NCBI GenBank assembly: GCA_017441295.1
Contig: JAFRYA010000022.1
Span: 1 to 64,000 of the forward strand
Direction: 5' to 3'
Source: Lachnospiraceae bacterium
GTDB lineage: Bacteria; Bacillota; Clostridia; Lachnospirales; Lachnospiraceae
Length of the DNA: 64,000 nt
The position numbers and the translations under genes are program-made. Of the stretch, positions 25,868-34,397 are shown in pieces. Numbering within the stretch: position 1 is the first letter of the stretch; each line of letters opens with the position of its first letter. The notes under the pieces were generated by a model. That model was not told where the DNA came from. It saw nothing but the letters and a program-made list of their open reading frames with translations, and ran no database searches.

Positions 25868-27166
25868 TTATTTTTCTGCCAGAATTTTCCTGATGTTTTT
25901 CTTGTATTCCTCAACGCCCGGCTGATTGAACGGATTGACTCCTTCTATATATGCGCTTATTCCACAGACAAACTCGAAGAAATAGAACAGCTGGCCGAGG
26001 TTTGCTTCACTGCGATCCTCCATTCCGATAGCTATCTGCGGCACATTGCCTGCCTCGTGAGCATCTGATGTACCAACGAAAGCCGCCAGATTCAGCGCGC
26101 CGACCGGCAGGTGCTCCAGATACTTGTATCCATCGAAATCTTCATCAAATTCCGGAATCTCAACATCTCTAAGGGCATTCTCGACAAAGATGATCGTCTC
26201 AAAGATGTTCCTCTTGCCGTCCTGGATGAGCTGTCCCATGGAATGAAGGTCTGTTGTCAGGCTGACTGATGCAGGGAAGATACCCATGCCGTCCTTGCCT
26301 TCGCTTTCGCCAAAGAGCTGTTTGAGCCATTCACCGATGTTCCTGAGATCCGGCTCGTAATTTGCGAAAATCTCAATATCCTTGCCCATGCCGTACAGCT
26401 TCTGTCTGGTCCAGGCATATCTTAAAACAACATTCTCCTCAAATTTAGTATTGAGCGCATACTCTCTCATGGCCTGAGCGCCTGCGAAGAGCTCGTCGAG
26501 GTCTCCGCCTGCTACAGCGATCGGCAGGAGGCCTACTGCTGTAAGGACTGAGAATCTGCCGCCGATGTCATCCGGAACAACGAATTCTTCGTAGCCTTCG
26601 CTGTCAGCGAGCTGTTTGAGAGCGCCGCGCTGCTTATCAGTAGTAGCATAAATCCTCCTGGCTGCCTCTTCCTTGCCGTATTTATCTTCCAATGCCTTCT
26701 TGAAGATTCGGAAGGCGATTGAAGTCTCCATGGTGGTACCTGACTTGGAGATAACGTTTACGGAGAAATCCTTACCCTCCAGCCTGTCGAGAACGTCCAT
26801 GATATAGGATGATGACATGTTGTTGCCTGCGAAGAAGATCTGCGGGCCGCCGTCTGTCTTGAAGTTGTACATGCCGCCCTTCAGGAAATCCAGGGCTGCT
26901 GCAGCGCCGAGATATGAGCCGCCGATGCCGCATACTACCAGCACGTCTGAATCCTTGCGGATCTTCTCTGCGCATTTCTTGATCCTGGCAACTTCTTCTT
27001 TATCATATGCTACAGGCAGATCCACCCAGCCGGTGAATTCAGCGCCTGCGCCTGTCTTCTCTGTAAGTGTTTTGAACGCTGACAGCACATTCTCCTTTGC
27101 CTGGAGATACTGCGTTTCCGGTGCGTATTTTTCTGTTTTAGCAAAATCAACATTAATGGCTTTCAT
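25868..27166 (-). CDS. pgi: Glucose-6-phosphate isomerase
   Basis: This 432-aa cytoplasmic enzyme interconverts glucose 6-phosphate and fructose 6-phosphate. It shows GIGGSYLGAAAALDFL near residue 80, SKSGTTMETSIAFRIF near 140, QLFGESEGKDG near 290 and the C-terminal NPFNQPGVEEYK. The length is slightly short but normal for Firmicutes. It overlaps the ahcY-like gene by 14 bases; its GGAG site lies inside that gene's last codons. Its place at the end of the SAH-recycling operon is not metabolically obvious. Confidence 0.96.
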   Translation of the reverse strand: MKAINVDFAKTEKYAPETQYLQAKENVLSAFKTLTEKTGAGAEFTGWVDLPVAYDKEEVARIKKCAEKIRKDSDVLVVCGIGGSYLGAAAALDFLKGGMYNFKTDGGPQIFFAGNNMSSSYIMDVLDRLEGKDFSVNVISKSGTTMETSIAFRIFKKALEDKYGKEEAARRIYATTDKQRGALKQLADSEGYEEFVVPDDIGGRFSVLTAVGLLPIAVAGGDLDELFAGAQAMREYALNTKFEENVVLRYAWTRQKLYGMGKDIEIFANYEPDLRNIGEWLKQLFGESEGKDGMGIFPASVSLTTDLHSMGQLIQDGKRNIFETIIFVENALRDVEIPEFDEDFDGYKYLEHLPVGALNLAAFVGTSDAHEAGNVPQIAIGMEDRSEANLGQLFYFFEFVCGISAYIEGVNPFNQPGVEEYKKNIRKILAEK

Positions 27167-28394
27167 TGATATATTTCTCCTGTTCTTCTGTTAATTTATC
27201 TATCGTTTTGTCCATATACGCCAGTTTCCTGAATGCGACCTCACGGTCAACTGCTTCAGGCACCGCGATGAGCTTGGTGTTCAGTTCCTTGCTGTGCTCT
27301 ACCAGGTATTTTACGGAGAGTGCCTGGATCGCGAAGCTCATGTCCATGATCTCTGCAGGATGTCCGTCGCCTGCTGCCAGATTGACGAGACGTCCTTCCG
27401 CCAGGACGTTGATCCTCTTGCCGTCCGGCATCTCGTAGCAGAGAATGTTGTTCCTCATCTCTTCCACGCAGACTGCTGCCTTTCTCAGATATGCTACGTC
27501 CACCTCTACGTCGAAGTGTCCTGCGTTGCAGCAGATGGCTCCGTCCTTCATATTCTTAAAGTCATCTTCGGTAATAACTCCGCAGCAGCCCGTAACCGTA
27601 ACGAAGAAATCGCCCAGCTTAGCCGCTTCACTCATTGGCATAACGTCGTAGCCGTCCATGACTGCCTCGATTGCCCTGACCGGATCAACTTCGGTAACAA
27701 TGACTCTGGCTCCAAAGCCCTTGGCGCGCATCGCAACGCCCTTGCCGCACCAGCCGTATCCGGCCACAACCACGGTCTTGCCTGCTACGATCAGGTTCGT
27801 GGTGCGGTTGATGCCGTCCCATACTGACTGGCCTGTGCCGTAACGATTGTCGAAGAGGTGCTTGCAGTCTGCGTCATTTACCAGCACCATCGGGAATGCG
27901 AGCAGGCCGTCCCTGTCCATAGCTTTCAGCCTGATGATGCCTGTGGTCGTCTCTTCGCAGCCGCCAATGACGTACTGGATCTTGTCTGTCATCTCGTTGT
28001 GGAGCATGTGCACCAGATCGCCGCCGTCATCAATAATGATGTTGCAGTCATTCTCCAGCACCGCCCTGATATTGGCGAAGTATTCTTCCTCGGTGCAGTT
28101 ATGCCATGCGAAGACTTCCATTCCGTCACGCACCAGCGCTGCTGCCACGTCGTCCTGCGTAGAGAGCGGGTTGCTGCCGGTAATGTACATCTCGGCTCCG
28201 CCTGCGCGCAGCACCCTGCACAGGTAGGCGGTCTTGGCTTCCAGATGTACTGACAGCGCTATTTTAATCCCTTTGAAGGGCTTCGTCTGTTCAAATTCTG
28301 CCTTCAGGCCGCTCAGCAGCGGGCAGTTCCTGCTCACCCACTCAATCTTGCGCTCGCCTGAATCGGCCAGGTTAATGTCTCTGATATTACTCAT
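27153..28394 (-). CDS. ahcY: Adenosylhomocysteinase family (AhcY-like) hydrolase
   Basis: The product has 413 aa from the ATG at 28394, which forms an ATGA overlap with the deaminase gene and has GGGGA upstream; the frame is open for 12 codons further but inside that gene. It carries GSNPLSTQDDVAAAL near residue 80, the NAD loop VVVAGYGWCGKG near 205 and HPAEIMDMSFA near 345. The substrate region reads HLEAKTAYL, the archaeal/Thermotoga-type sequence, rather than the HMT-TA form of classical enzymes. The family splits S-adenosylhomocysteine reversibly. Next to an SAH deaminase it may instead use S-inosylhomocysteine. Confidence 0.92.
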   Translation of the reverse strand: MSNIRDINLADSGERKIEWVSRNCPLLSGLKAEFEQTKPFKGIKIALSVHLEAKTAYLCRVLRAGGAEMYITGSNPLSTQDDVAAALVRDGMEVFAWHNCTEEEYFANIRAVLENDCNIIIDDGGDLVHMLHNEMTDKIQYVIGGCEETTTGIIRLKAMDRDGLLAFPMVLVNDADCKHLFDNRYGTGQSVWDGINRTTNLIVAGKTVVVAGYGWCGKGVAMRAKGFGARVIVTEVDPVRAIEAVMDGYDVMPMSEAAKLGDFFVTVTGCCGVITEDDFKNMKDGAICCNAGHFDVEVDVAYLRKAAVCVEEMRNNILCYEMPDGKRINVLAEGRLVNLAAGDGHPAEIMDMSFAIQALSVKYLVEHSKELNTKLIAVPEAVDREVAFRKLAYMDKTIDKLTEEQEKYINESH

Positions 28395-29710
28395 TGTTTC
28401 ATCCCCAGTCTCTCTGATATTTTCTCGCACTCTTCGTATACTTTCGCGGTATCGAAGGTCAATATGCGTCTGTTTTCCATTACAAGCCGTCCATTGATGA
28501 TGACGGTCTCAACTTCCCTGCCGGTTGATGAATAAACCAGCCCGGAAACGATGTTGTTGCGCGGAACGAACTGCGGCTCGTTAAGGTTCAGGATTATCAG
28601 GTCGGCCAGTGCGCCTTCCCTGATTTCTCCGAGCATGCCTGCCATGCCTATTGCCCTGGCGCCTCCCACAGTCGCGAACCTGAGCACGTCCTGAGCGCTG
28701 ACGCATTCGGCCTTCTGCTTATTGCCCTTGTGGATCAGTGCCTCCACATTCATTTCCGCGAAGAGGTTCAGGCTGTTGTTGCTGCCGCTGCCGTCAGTTC
28801 CGAGGCACAGATTGATGCCTGCCTCCATCATTTCCTCTACCGGAGCGAATCCGTTGCCGAGCTTCATATTGCTCTTCGGATTAAGAGCCACATTTACGCC
28901 TTTTTCTTTTAATATGCGGATGTCGTCCGCATCGACCTTGACGCAGTGAGCCGCGATCGTCGGAACGTCGAATACGCCCTCCCTGTCAACGTATGCAATC
29001 GGTGAGCATCCGTGTTCTTTCTCAATGATCTCCATCTCAAAATCGCTCTCTGACAGATGGATGTTGTTGCCGATGCCGTGCTCTTTAGCGTAGGCGGTGA
29101 GCTTGTGCAGGTAATCGGCCATGCAGCTGTACGGCGCGTGAGGTCCCACCATGAATGTAATGAGTTCATTGCCCTTGAAGGTCTCCATCTCGCTTACGGC
29201 CTGACCGAATTTCATCAGTGATTCTTCAGAATCAGCCACTCCTGCGAGTCCTCTGGAAATCACCGCGCGCATGCCAATGTCACTGGCCGCGCCGGCCGCC
29301 GCGCTCTCAGGGCCTGACGTAACGCCCGGTTTAGCTGACTTGAGAGTCTGGTCCACGAAGCAAGTGGTGCCGCTCATGATCATCTCGATGGCCGCCAGCA
29401 TACTGCCCCAGTAAATATCCTCGACAGTCATAAAGTCTTCGACCTGCTGTACCTTGTCCAGCCATTCCGCAAATGCCCTGTCGTCCGCGAAGTTTTTGAA
29501 CAGGGACATATACGCATGGGTATGCGCGTTAATGAGGCCCGGCATTACGAGCTTGTCTGTGCCGTCTATTACCTTGTCTGCCGCGAAGCCCTCCGGCTCC
29601 TGTCCGACGCCCGCTATTTTGCTGCCGCAGATGTACAGATCCTTATGGGCGGTTATGAACTGACCGTCCTCAAAGAGCAGCACTTCAGCGTTTGTGATGT
29701 GAATATTCAT
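28391..29710 (-). CDS. mtaD: 5'-methylthioadenosine/S-adenosylhomocysteine deaminase (amidohydrolase)
   Basis: The 439-aa cytoplasmic TIM-barrel enzyme has metal ligands visible in HTHAYMS near residue 62, the HAPYS loop near 190, HLSESD near 218, AAHCVKVDAD near 250 and TDGSGSNNSLN near 305. The family converts SAH or methylthioadenosine to the inosyl form with release of ammonia. Its stop overlaps the ahcY-like start (ATGA), strong context for SAH as substrate. It is the first gene of the three-gene operon and starts behind a CCGGAGG site. Confidence 0.88.
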   Translation of the reverse strand: MNIHITNAEVLLFEDGQFITAHKDLYICGSKIAGVGQEPEGFAADKVIDGTDKLVMPGLINAHTHAYMSLFKNFADDRAFAEWLDKVQQVEDFMTVEDIYWGSMLAAIEMIMSGTTCFVDQTLKSAKPGVTSGPESAAAGAASDIGMRAVISRGLAGVADSEESLMKFGQAVSEMETFKGNELITFMVGPHAPYSCMADYLHKLTAYAKEHGIGNNIHLSESDFEMEIIEKEHGCSPIAYVDREGVFDVPTIAAHCVKVDADDIRILKEKGVNVALNPKSNMKLGNGFAPVEEMMEAGINLCLGTDGSGSNNSLNLFAEMNVEALIHKGNKQKAECVSAQDVLRFATVGGARAIGMAGMLGEIREGALADLIILNLNEPQFVPRNNIVSGLVYSSTGREVETVIINGRLVMENRRILTFDTAKVYEECEKISERLGMKQ

Positions 29711-29773
29711 AGTGCCTCCGGCGTGCTTATTATCAACATATTATTGTATATGAAAATCGGGGTTTTTTCCACC

Positions 29774-29802
29774 TTTAAAATATACGGCAGTGAGCGTATA
29801 AT
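29774..29802 (+). promoter_or_regulatory. Putative murG promoter
   Basis: TTTAAA (29774-29779) and TATAAT (29797-29802) have a 17-base spacer and lie 26 bases before the start codon. The -35 is weak. Confidence 0.45.
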
Positions 29803-29827
29803 TACAGGCGGAAAAGGAGATTTACTC

Positions 29828-30895
29828 ATGAAAAAGATTTTACTGACCGGCGGCGGTACTGCCGGACACGTTACTCCAAACATCGCTCTCATCCCGCACC
29901 TTCGTGAGCTGGGTTTTGAGATTAATTATATGGGCTCTTACGACGGCATCGAAAGGAAGCTCATCGAAGAGCTCGGCATCCCTTATTTCGGCATCGACTC
30001 AGGCAAGCTGCGCCGTTACCTCTCCATCCAGAACCTGAAGGATCCTATCCATATCCTGCACGGTCTGAATGAGGCCAAGAAGTACATGAAGCTCGAAAAG
30101 CCTGACATCGTCTTCTCCAAAGGCGGTTTCGTGGCCGTCCCGGTTATCTTCGCAGCGTCTGATTATCATATTCCTATCGTTCTGCACGAGTCTGACCTGA
30201 CCCCGGGCCTGGCCAACAAGCTCTGCATTCCGAAGGCGAAAAAGATCTGTTACAACTTCCCTGAGACTAAGGATTTCCTGCCGAAGAATATCGAATCCAT
30301 TCACACCGGACTGCCTGTCCGCGCTGAACTTCTGGCTGGCGACGCTGCACGCGGCCGCGAACTCTGCGGTTTCACAGAGGACAAGCCTGTCCTCATGGTC
30401 ATCGGAGGCAGCTTAGGCTCTGTTGTTGTCAACGAAGCCATCCGTAATGCTCTGCCTGACATCCTGAAGGAGTATCAGGTCGTACACGTATGCGGCAATG
30501 GCAAGCTGGACGAGGGCCTTGTCGGCACTCCGGGCTATAAACAGTTTGAATATCTGAATGAAGAGCTCGCGCATGTATTCGCGGCAGCTGACATTATCGT
30601 CTCCCGCGCCGGCGCGAACGTTATCCATGAGATTCTGGCGCTCAACAAGCCGTCCATCCTCATCCCGCTGGACAAGAATGCTTCCAGAGGCGACCAGATC
30701 CTGAATGCTGAATCTTTTGAGAAGAGAGGTTTCTCCAAGGTTATCCGTGAGGCTGACCTCACAAAAGAAGCCCTGCTGCAGACAATCCATGAGATTGCCG
30801 GCAACAAGGCACACTTCGACCGTATTTTCGAAGAGGACCAGGCAGAGAACGCTGCCCGCCTCGTAGCGGAGATCATCGCCTCCACTGTGCGGTAA
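29828..30895 (+). CDS. murG: MurG-type N-acetylglucosaminyltransferase (lipid II synthesis)
   Basis: The product has 355 aa from the ATG at 29828 (GGAGA site); the frame extends upstream without support. It is a GT28 enzyme that adds GlcNAc to undecaprenyl-PP-MurNAc-pentapeptide at the inner membrane face. TGGGTAGHVTPN near residue 7 is the MurG N-terminal glycine loop; FSKGGFVAVPV near 95, LHESDLTPGLANKL near 120, IGGSLGS near 190 and SRAGANVIHEI near 258 follow the family. It stands alone, not in a dcw cluster, so a second MurG elsewhere is possible. It converges on the HIT gene with the two stop codons touching. Confidence 0.9.
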   Translation: MKKILLTGGGTAGHVTPNIALIPHLRELGFEINYMGSYDGIERKLIEELGIPYFGIDSGKLRRYLSIQNLKDPIHILHGLNEAKKYMKLEKPDIVFSKGGFVAVPVIFAASDYHIPIVLHESDLTPGLANKLCIPKAKKICYNFPETKDFLPKNIESIHTGLPVRAELLAGDAARGRELCGFTEDKPVLMVIGGSLGSVVVNEAIRNALPDILKEYQVVHVCGNGKLDEGLVGTPGYKQFEYLNEELAHVFAAADIIVSRAGANVIHEILALNKPSILIPLDKNASRGDQILNAESFEKRGFSKVIREADLTKEALLQTIHEIAGNKAHFDRIFEEDQAENAARLVAEIIASTVR

Positions 30896-31312
30896 TTATA
30901 CGAGTTCTTTGATCTTAAGGAGCGCTTTTTCAAGCGCTTCTTTATTTTGCTCGCCAGGTTTCCACATAACCATGTCTTTATCCCCGGCATATCTCGGAAT
31001 GATGTGGATGTGGAAATGGAAGACTGTCTGTCCGGCAGCTTCGTTGTTGTTCTGCAGGATATTTACTCCGTCAGCGCCGAATACTTCGGTCAGCACTTTA
31101 GCCATCTTCTTGGCCAGGATGTGCGCCTTGGCCAGCAGCTCTTCAGGCATATCAAATACGTTGGCCGCATGCTCTTTCGGAAGGATGAGCGCATGCCCTA
31201 ATGATGCGGGTGACGCGTCAAAAATTACTCTGAAATCTTCATCCTCGTATAATGACATAGTCGGGATGTCCCCGTTTGCCAGCTTGCAGAAAATACAATT
31301 AGGATCTTGCAT
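30896..31312 (-). CDS. HIT family protein (Hint-like nucleotide hydrolase)
   Basis: The 138-aa protein has CIFCKLANGDIP at the N-terminus, HALILPKEHAAN near residue 39 and the histidine triad HFHIHIIPR near 98-106. HIT proteins of this branch hydrolyse nucleotide phosphoramidates or dinucleotide polyphosphates. It overlaps the rhomboid gene by 14 bases and starts behind GGAGG, so it is cotranscribed with it. Confidence 0.92.
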   Translation of the reverse strand: MQDPNCIFCKLANGDIPTMSLYEDEDFRVIFDASPASLGHALILPKEHAANVFDMPEELLAKAHILAKKMAKVLTEVFGADGVNILQNNNEAAGQTVFHFHIHIIPRYAGDKDMVMWKPGEQNKEALEKALLKIKELV

Positions 31313-32309
31313 TCTTCTTTCCTCCTGTAAATATGAATCCGAATATTATTCCAAAAACAAGTCCGCCGATGTGGGCCGCTACGTCCACTCCGGAGGATAT
31401 GAAATTCGAGTAAAAAATAAACAACGCTACTATTCCGAGCCTGTATATCATTCCGCTGCTGCCGATCCGTCCCCTGCTCTTGATCGTGGCTACGATCATC
31501 AGTCCGATGAGTCCGTATATCGCTCCGCTGGCTCCCGCCGACACCACGTAATCGTGTGTGAAGTAATGGAACAGGCATGATGCCAGGCTGGAGAAAAGTC
31601 CTGAAAGCATATATATCGCCAGGAATTTCCACTTACCGACAGCCCTCTCCAGTGAAATGCCGTACAGCGCCAGGCTGACCATGTTGCCGGCCAGATGTCT
31701 GAAACCGAAGTGCAGGAACATGCAGGTGATCAGCCTCCACCACTGGCCCTCCAGTATGACGTACGGCGAGAAATCCGCGCCAACGGACACCATATAGCTC
31801 CCGCTCATAACGTCGCCTCCAAAGGCTGTTATGAAGAAGACGATCACGTTGACCGCGATGATCGCGATGGTCACCCATGGCCAATTGCTTGCATTGCGTG
31901 CCCGGTTGATCCTGGCAGTGCGTGTACTGTTGATACTGGCCTCGAGGCCTCTCCTCAGGCCGTAGAAATCATCCGGCTGTCTGTCAAATACCATCAGCCT
32001 GCCCGTCCGGGCATCCACCAGCCAGACATTTACTCCTGACAGCTGCGTCAGCATCCTGTCCCTGGCAGTGTCTTCCGTCACAACGATATAGAGAATATCC
32101 TGCGCCTGCGCACCCAGACCTATGATCTGGCTCTGGACAGAGAGCACATTATTCGGCTGGATCGGCGCAGATGCCGTGTTGTCAACAATCACACAGAATA
32201 TAGGAGCGTCTCCTACCTTGTTCGTGACCACAGTAAGGTTAGCGCTGGTGGTTGAGACCAGCGCGAAATTCATCTGCCCGAAAAAGTTTCTGATAACGTC
32301 GTAAATCAT
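31299..32309 (-). CDS. Rhomboid family intramembrane serine protease with N-terminal soluble domain
   Basis: The protein has 336 aa. Residues 1-140 form a soluble domain with no catalytic motif I can name. Six to seven membrane segments follow from about 145. The serine motif GASGAIYG lies near 260 and the catalytic His in AAHIGGLVFG near 310, so the dyad is intact. The loop HFGFRHLAGNM near 200 is typical. Rhomboids cut substrates within the membrane. It lies 42 bases after the FHA gene, so it may be read with the Tad operon. Confidence 0.9.
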   Translation of the reverse strand: MIYDVIRNFFGQMNFALVSTTSANLTVVTNKVGDAPIFCVIVDNTASAPIQPNNVLSVQSQIIGLGAQAQDILYIVVTEDTARDRMLTQLSGVNVWLVDARTGRLMVFDRQPDDFYGLRRGLEASINSTRTARINRARNASNWPWVTIAIIAVNVIVFFITAFGGDVMSGSYMVSVGADFSPYVILEGQWWRLITCMFLHFGFRHLAGNMVSLALYGISLERAVGKWKFLAIYMLSGLFSSLASCLFHYFTHDYVVSAGASGAIYGLIGLMIVATIKSRGRIGSSGMIYRLGIVALFIFYSNFISSGVDVAAHIGGLVFGIIFGFIFTGGKKNARS

Positions 32310-32351
32310 GTTTCTAATCTACCACAAATCCAGAAAACTGCAAGAGCGCAG

Positions 32352-33518
32352 CTATCCCTGGCGGTAGTAGAAGTCCTGGTCCGCGAATGATATCCTGTCA
32401 CCATTTTTAAGCTCTGCCGGACTGAAAGGCGCCAACGCTTTACCGTTCAATCTCGTTCCGTTGCGTGAATTCATGTCCTCCAGATAATAGATTTCATCGG
32501 ACTTATTGAATCTGGCATGGATTCTGGAAACCGTTGGGCAGTTAAGTGTTTCATCGGTTTTGTCTTTCGATTTTCCTATAGAAAATGGCATTTTGTCCAA
32601 TACTATTACTTTCCCGCTCTGGTTTCCTGTTCCTTCCAGATAACCTCCAGAGTTTTCCCAGTCTTTGATCAACATTGTTTCTCCTCCCAGCAGATCTTCG
32701 ATCTCAATATCTCCCAGTTCTTTGATTTCCGGAGCTTTCATGATCTTGAAAGGTTTCTGTTCAATGAGTTTATCTTCCGGCCGTGGTTCATTGAGCTTTT
32801 CTTTGAACCTTCCCTCATCCAGATCCTCTAAAATCTGAAAGACGTTGTTTTCCTTGACGTATCTCCTCAACCTTGCCAGGAGCCCTGGCTGTTCGGCTTC
32901 CCAAGGTGATTCATAATCGTCCCCTACTATCACGGGCTCAAACGGCTCTCCATAGTCCTCTTCGAAAATCGGCTCTTCTTTTTTGTTTAATTCCTCTGCC
33001 AGATCACTGATCGAGAAGTTTTCGCGATTCGCTATTTTATTAAGCGAATAAACTGTCCTAACCGTTTTTTCATCCTCCATATCAGCCATGGGCAGGAACT
33101 GGTTGAATACCTCTTTGATTTCCTCATGCATATTTCCTTGGTAACCAGGGCAGAAGCAAAAGTAAAAATCTTCTCTGCTGTTATCTATATATATCAGGTC
33201 CAGCCTGAAAACTATCTGGCTAATATCCAGCAAATATCCTTCCAGCGTGCGCTCAAGTCCTGCAATTGATTCCACGAACTTCTCCAGCCATTTACCATTC
33301 AGTTTTTCTATTTCAAGCCATTTCTTAAGCATCTGTCTGGAAGAAATATCATATATCAGTTCCTGGCTCTCGTTTATTGACGCGTGGCTGAACGGAAGAA
33401 GCATAGGAATGCTGTTTTTATCCAGCATCCGTGTTTCAAAGCTCTCTTCTGAAAAGCCCTCTATCCCAGTCAGTATCATTTTATTTCTGCCTTGATCTGT
33501 TCTATATCTAATCTCCAT
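32352..33518 (-). CDS. DUF6382 and FHA domain protein of the Tad locus
   Basis: The N-terminal DUF6382-type region spans about 5-185. A charged linker with proline-rich and acidic parts (about 185-290) leads to a C-terminal FHA domain at about 300-385 (FSIGKSKDKTD, VSRIHARF, LEDMNSRNGTRLNG). FHA domains bind phosphothreonine. The serine, histidine and asparagine of the binding loop (SRIH, NSRNGT) are present, so binding should be intact. It overlaps the preceding TadE-like gene by 11 bases. The start ATG at 33518 has GGGAG only 3 bases away; ATG 33479 is an alternative. A regulatory link to a Ser/Thr kinase is inference, as no kinase is in the window. Confidence 0.8.
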   Translation of the reverse strand: MEIRYRTDQGRNKMILTGIEGFSEESFETRMLDKNSIPMLLPFSHASINESQELIYDISSRQMLKKWLEIEKLNGKWLEKFVESIAGLERTLEGYLLDISQIVFRLDLIYIDNSREDFYFCFCPGYQGNMHEEIKEVFNQFLPMADMEDEKTVRTVYSLNKIANRENFSISDLAEELNKKEEPIFEEDYGEPFEPVIVGDDYESPWEAEQPGLLARLRRYVKENNVFQILEDLDEGRFKEKLNEPRPEDKLIEQKPFKIMKAPEIKELGDIEIEDLLGGETMLIKDWENSGGYLEGTGNQSGKVIVLDKMPFSIGKSKDKTDETLNCPTVSRIHARFNKSDEIYYLEDMNSRNGTRLNGKALAPFSPAELKNGDRISFADQDFYYRQG

Positions 33519-33963
33519 CTTCTCCCAGACTCCCCGTCAAACCTGCGACACCATCACAGAGCATTTTGTATTTCAGAAGCTGACTGCGCCCGTCCAGATT
33601 CGTCAGGCTGATCTCCGAGCTGATGCCGGACAGCCCCGGAGAAGAAATAAGAGTCTGAAAAGGCCAGCTAAATGTCCCTTTAACGCAGATTTTCTTATCT
33701 TCTTCTCCTTCGCAATCCACGGATATAACCCCTGCTGCTGAAAGCCTCCGCTCCAGCATTTCCCTGACTTCTGTCTTTATGTCGAATTCACTGCTGTCAA
33801 ATTGTCCTGCTGCCTCCAGCACTGCCGCGGGCCCGACCGTATCAGCCAGCACCACGTCATGCAGGTACAGTCCAAAGCATACCAGCATGGTTATAATGAT
33901 CATCGACAGCGGCACTATGACTGCTGCTTCTATTGTTAATGCTGCTTTTACTTCTTTTCTCAT
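33508..33963 (-). CDS. TadE-like pseudopilin
   Basis: The 151-aa protein begins MRKEVKAALTIEAAVIVPL, the TadE pattern of a short basic leader, Glu five residues into the hydrophobic stretch, and one helix at about 10-35. The rest is exported. The start at 33963 overlaps the prepilin peptidase stop (ATGA); the long open frame upstream of it is antisense noise. It is likely a minor pseudopilin of the Flp pilus, processed by the adjacent peptidase. Confidence 0.8.
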   Translation of the reverse strand: MRKEVKAALTIEAAVIVPLSMIIITMLVCFGLYLHDVVLADTVGPAAVLEAAGQFDSSEFDIKTEVREMLERRLSAAGVISVDCEGEEDKKICVKGTFSWPFQTLISSPGLSGISSEISLTNLDGRSQLLKYKMLCDGVAGLTGSLGEDGD

Positions 33964-34397
33964 ATGTTCACCGCCATTATCACAATATAGGAGCACAGCA
34001 TAAACGGCACAAATGGCATTTCGTCCTTTCTCTTCTTCCTTTTCAGTATCAGGAGCACTGCCGCAGCTATCGCTGACAGCGCAAGCGCTATCAGTATCAG
34101 CATAACGTTCGTGTTTAATCCCAGAAATATTCCTGAAATTATGATCAGCGCGGCATCTCCGTAACCTATGGCCTGCTTCGTAAAAAATGCCACTGCATAG
34201 GCTATCGCTCCCGGAATACAGGAAAGCAAAATATCCCAAACGCTTGCCTCGCCTATTATGATCTGGAGCACTATCCCCGTACATGCCCCTATGATCAGAA
34301 ATATGACGGGCAGTTTTTTTGACCTGATGTCTTTCCATGCAGCCCAGGCCAGCATTCCCAGAAGCGCTGTGCTTAATATCAGATAAAGGATCTTCAT
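33960..34397 (-). CDS. A24 family prepilin peptidase (TadV/CpaA type)
   Basis: The 145-aa membrane protein has about five hydrophobic segments. The two catalytic aspartates of type IV prepilin peptidases are visible: D in WKDIRSKKLP near residue 23 and D in GYGD near 82. There is no N-methylating domain, as in TadV/CpaA. The start ATG at 34397 overlaps the upstream TadE-like stop (ATGA) and has a GGAGGAAG site. It should cut the leader of the Flp pilin and the TadE-like proteins. Confidence 0.88.
   Translation of the reverse strand: MKILYLILSTALLGMLAWAAWKDIRSKKLPVIFLIIGACTGIVLQIIIGEASVWDILLSCIPGAIAYAVAFFTKQAIGYGDAALIIISGIFLGLNTNVMLILIALALSAIAAAVLLILKRKKRKDEMPFVPFMLCSYIVIMAVNI

Noticed and set aside
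27294..28253. Plus-strand frames of 126-177 codons over the ahcY-like gene
   Set aside because: Antisense shadows of a gene with clear NAD-binding and substrate motifs.
29516..29827. Upstream extension of murG by 104 codons
   Set aside because: The stretch is antisense to the deaminase gene and then intergenic; the MurG N-terminal motif begins at the ATG at 29828 with a GGAGA site.
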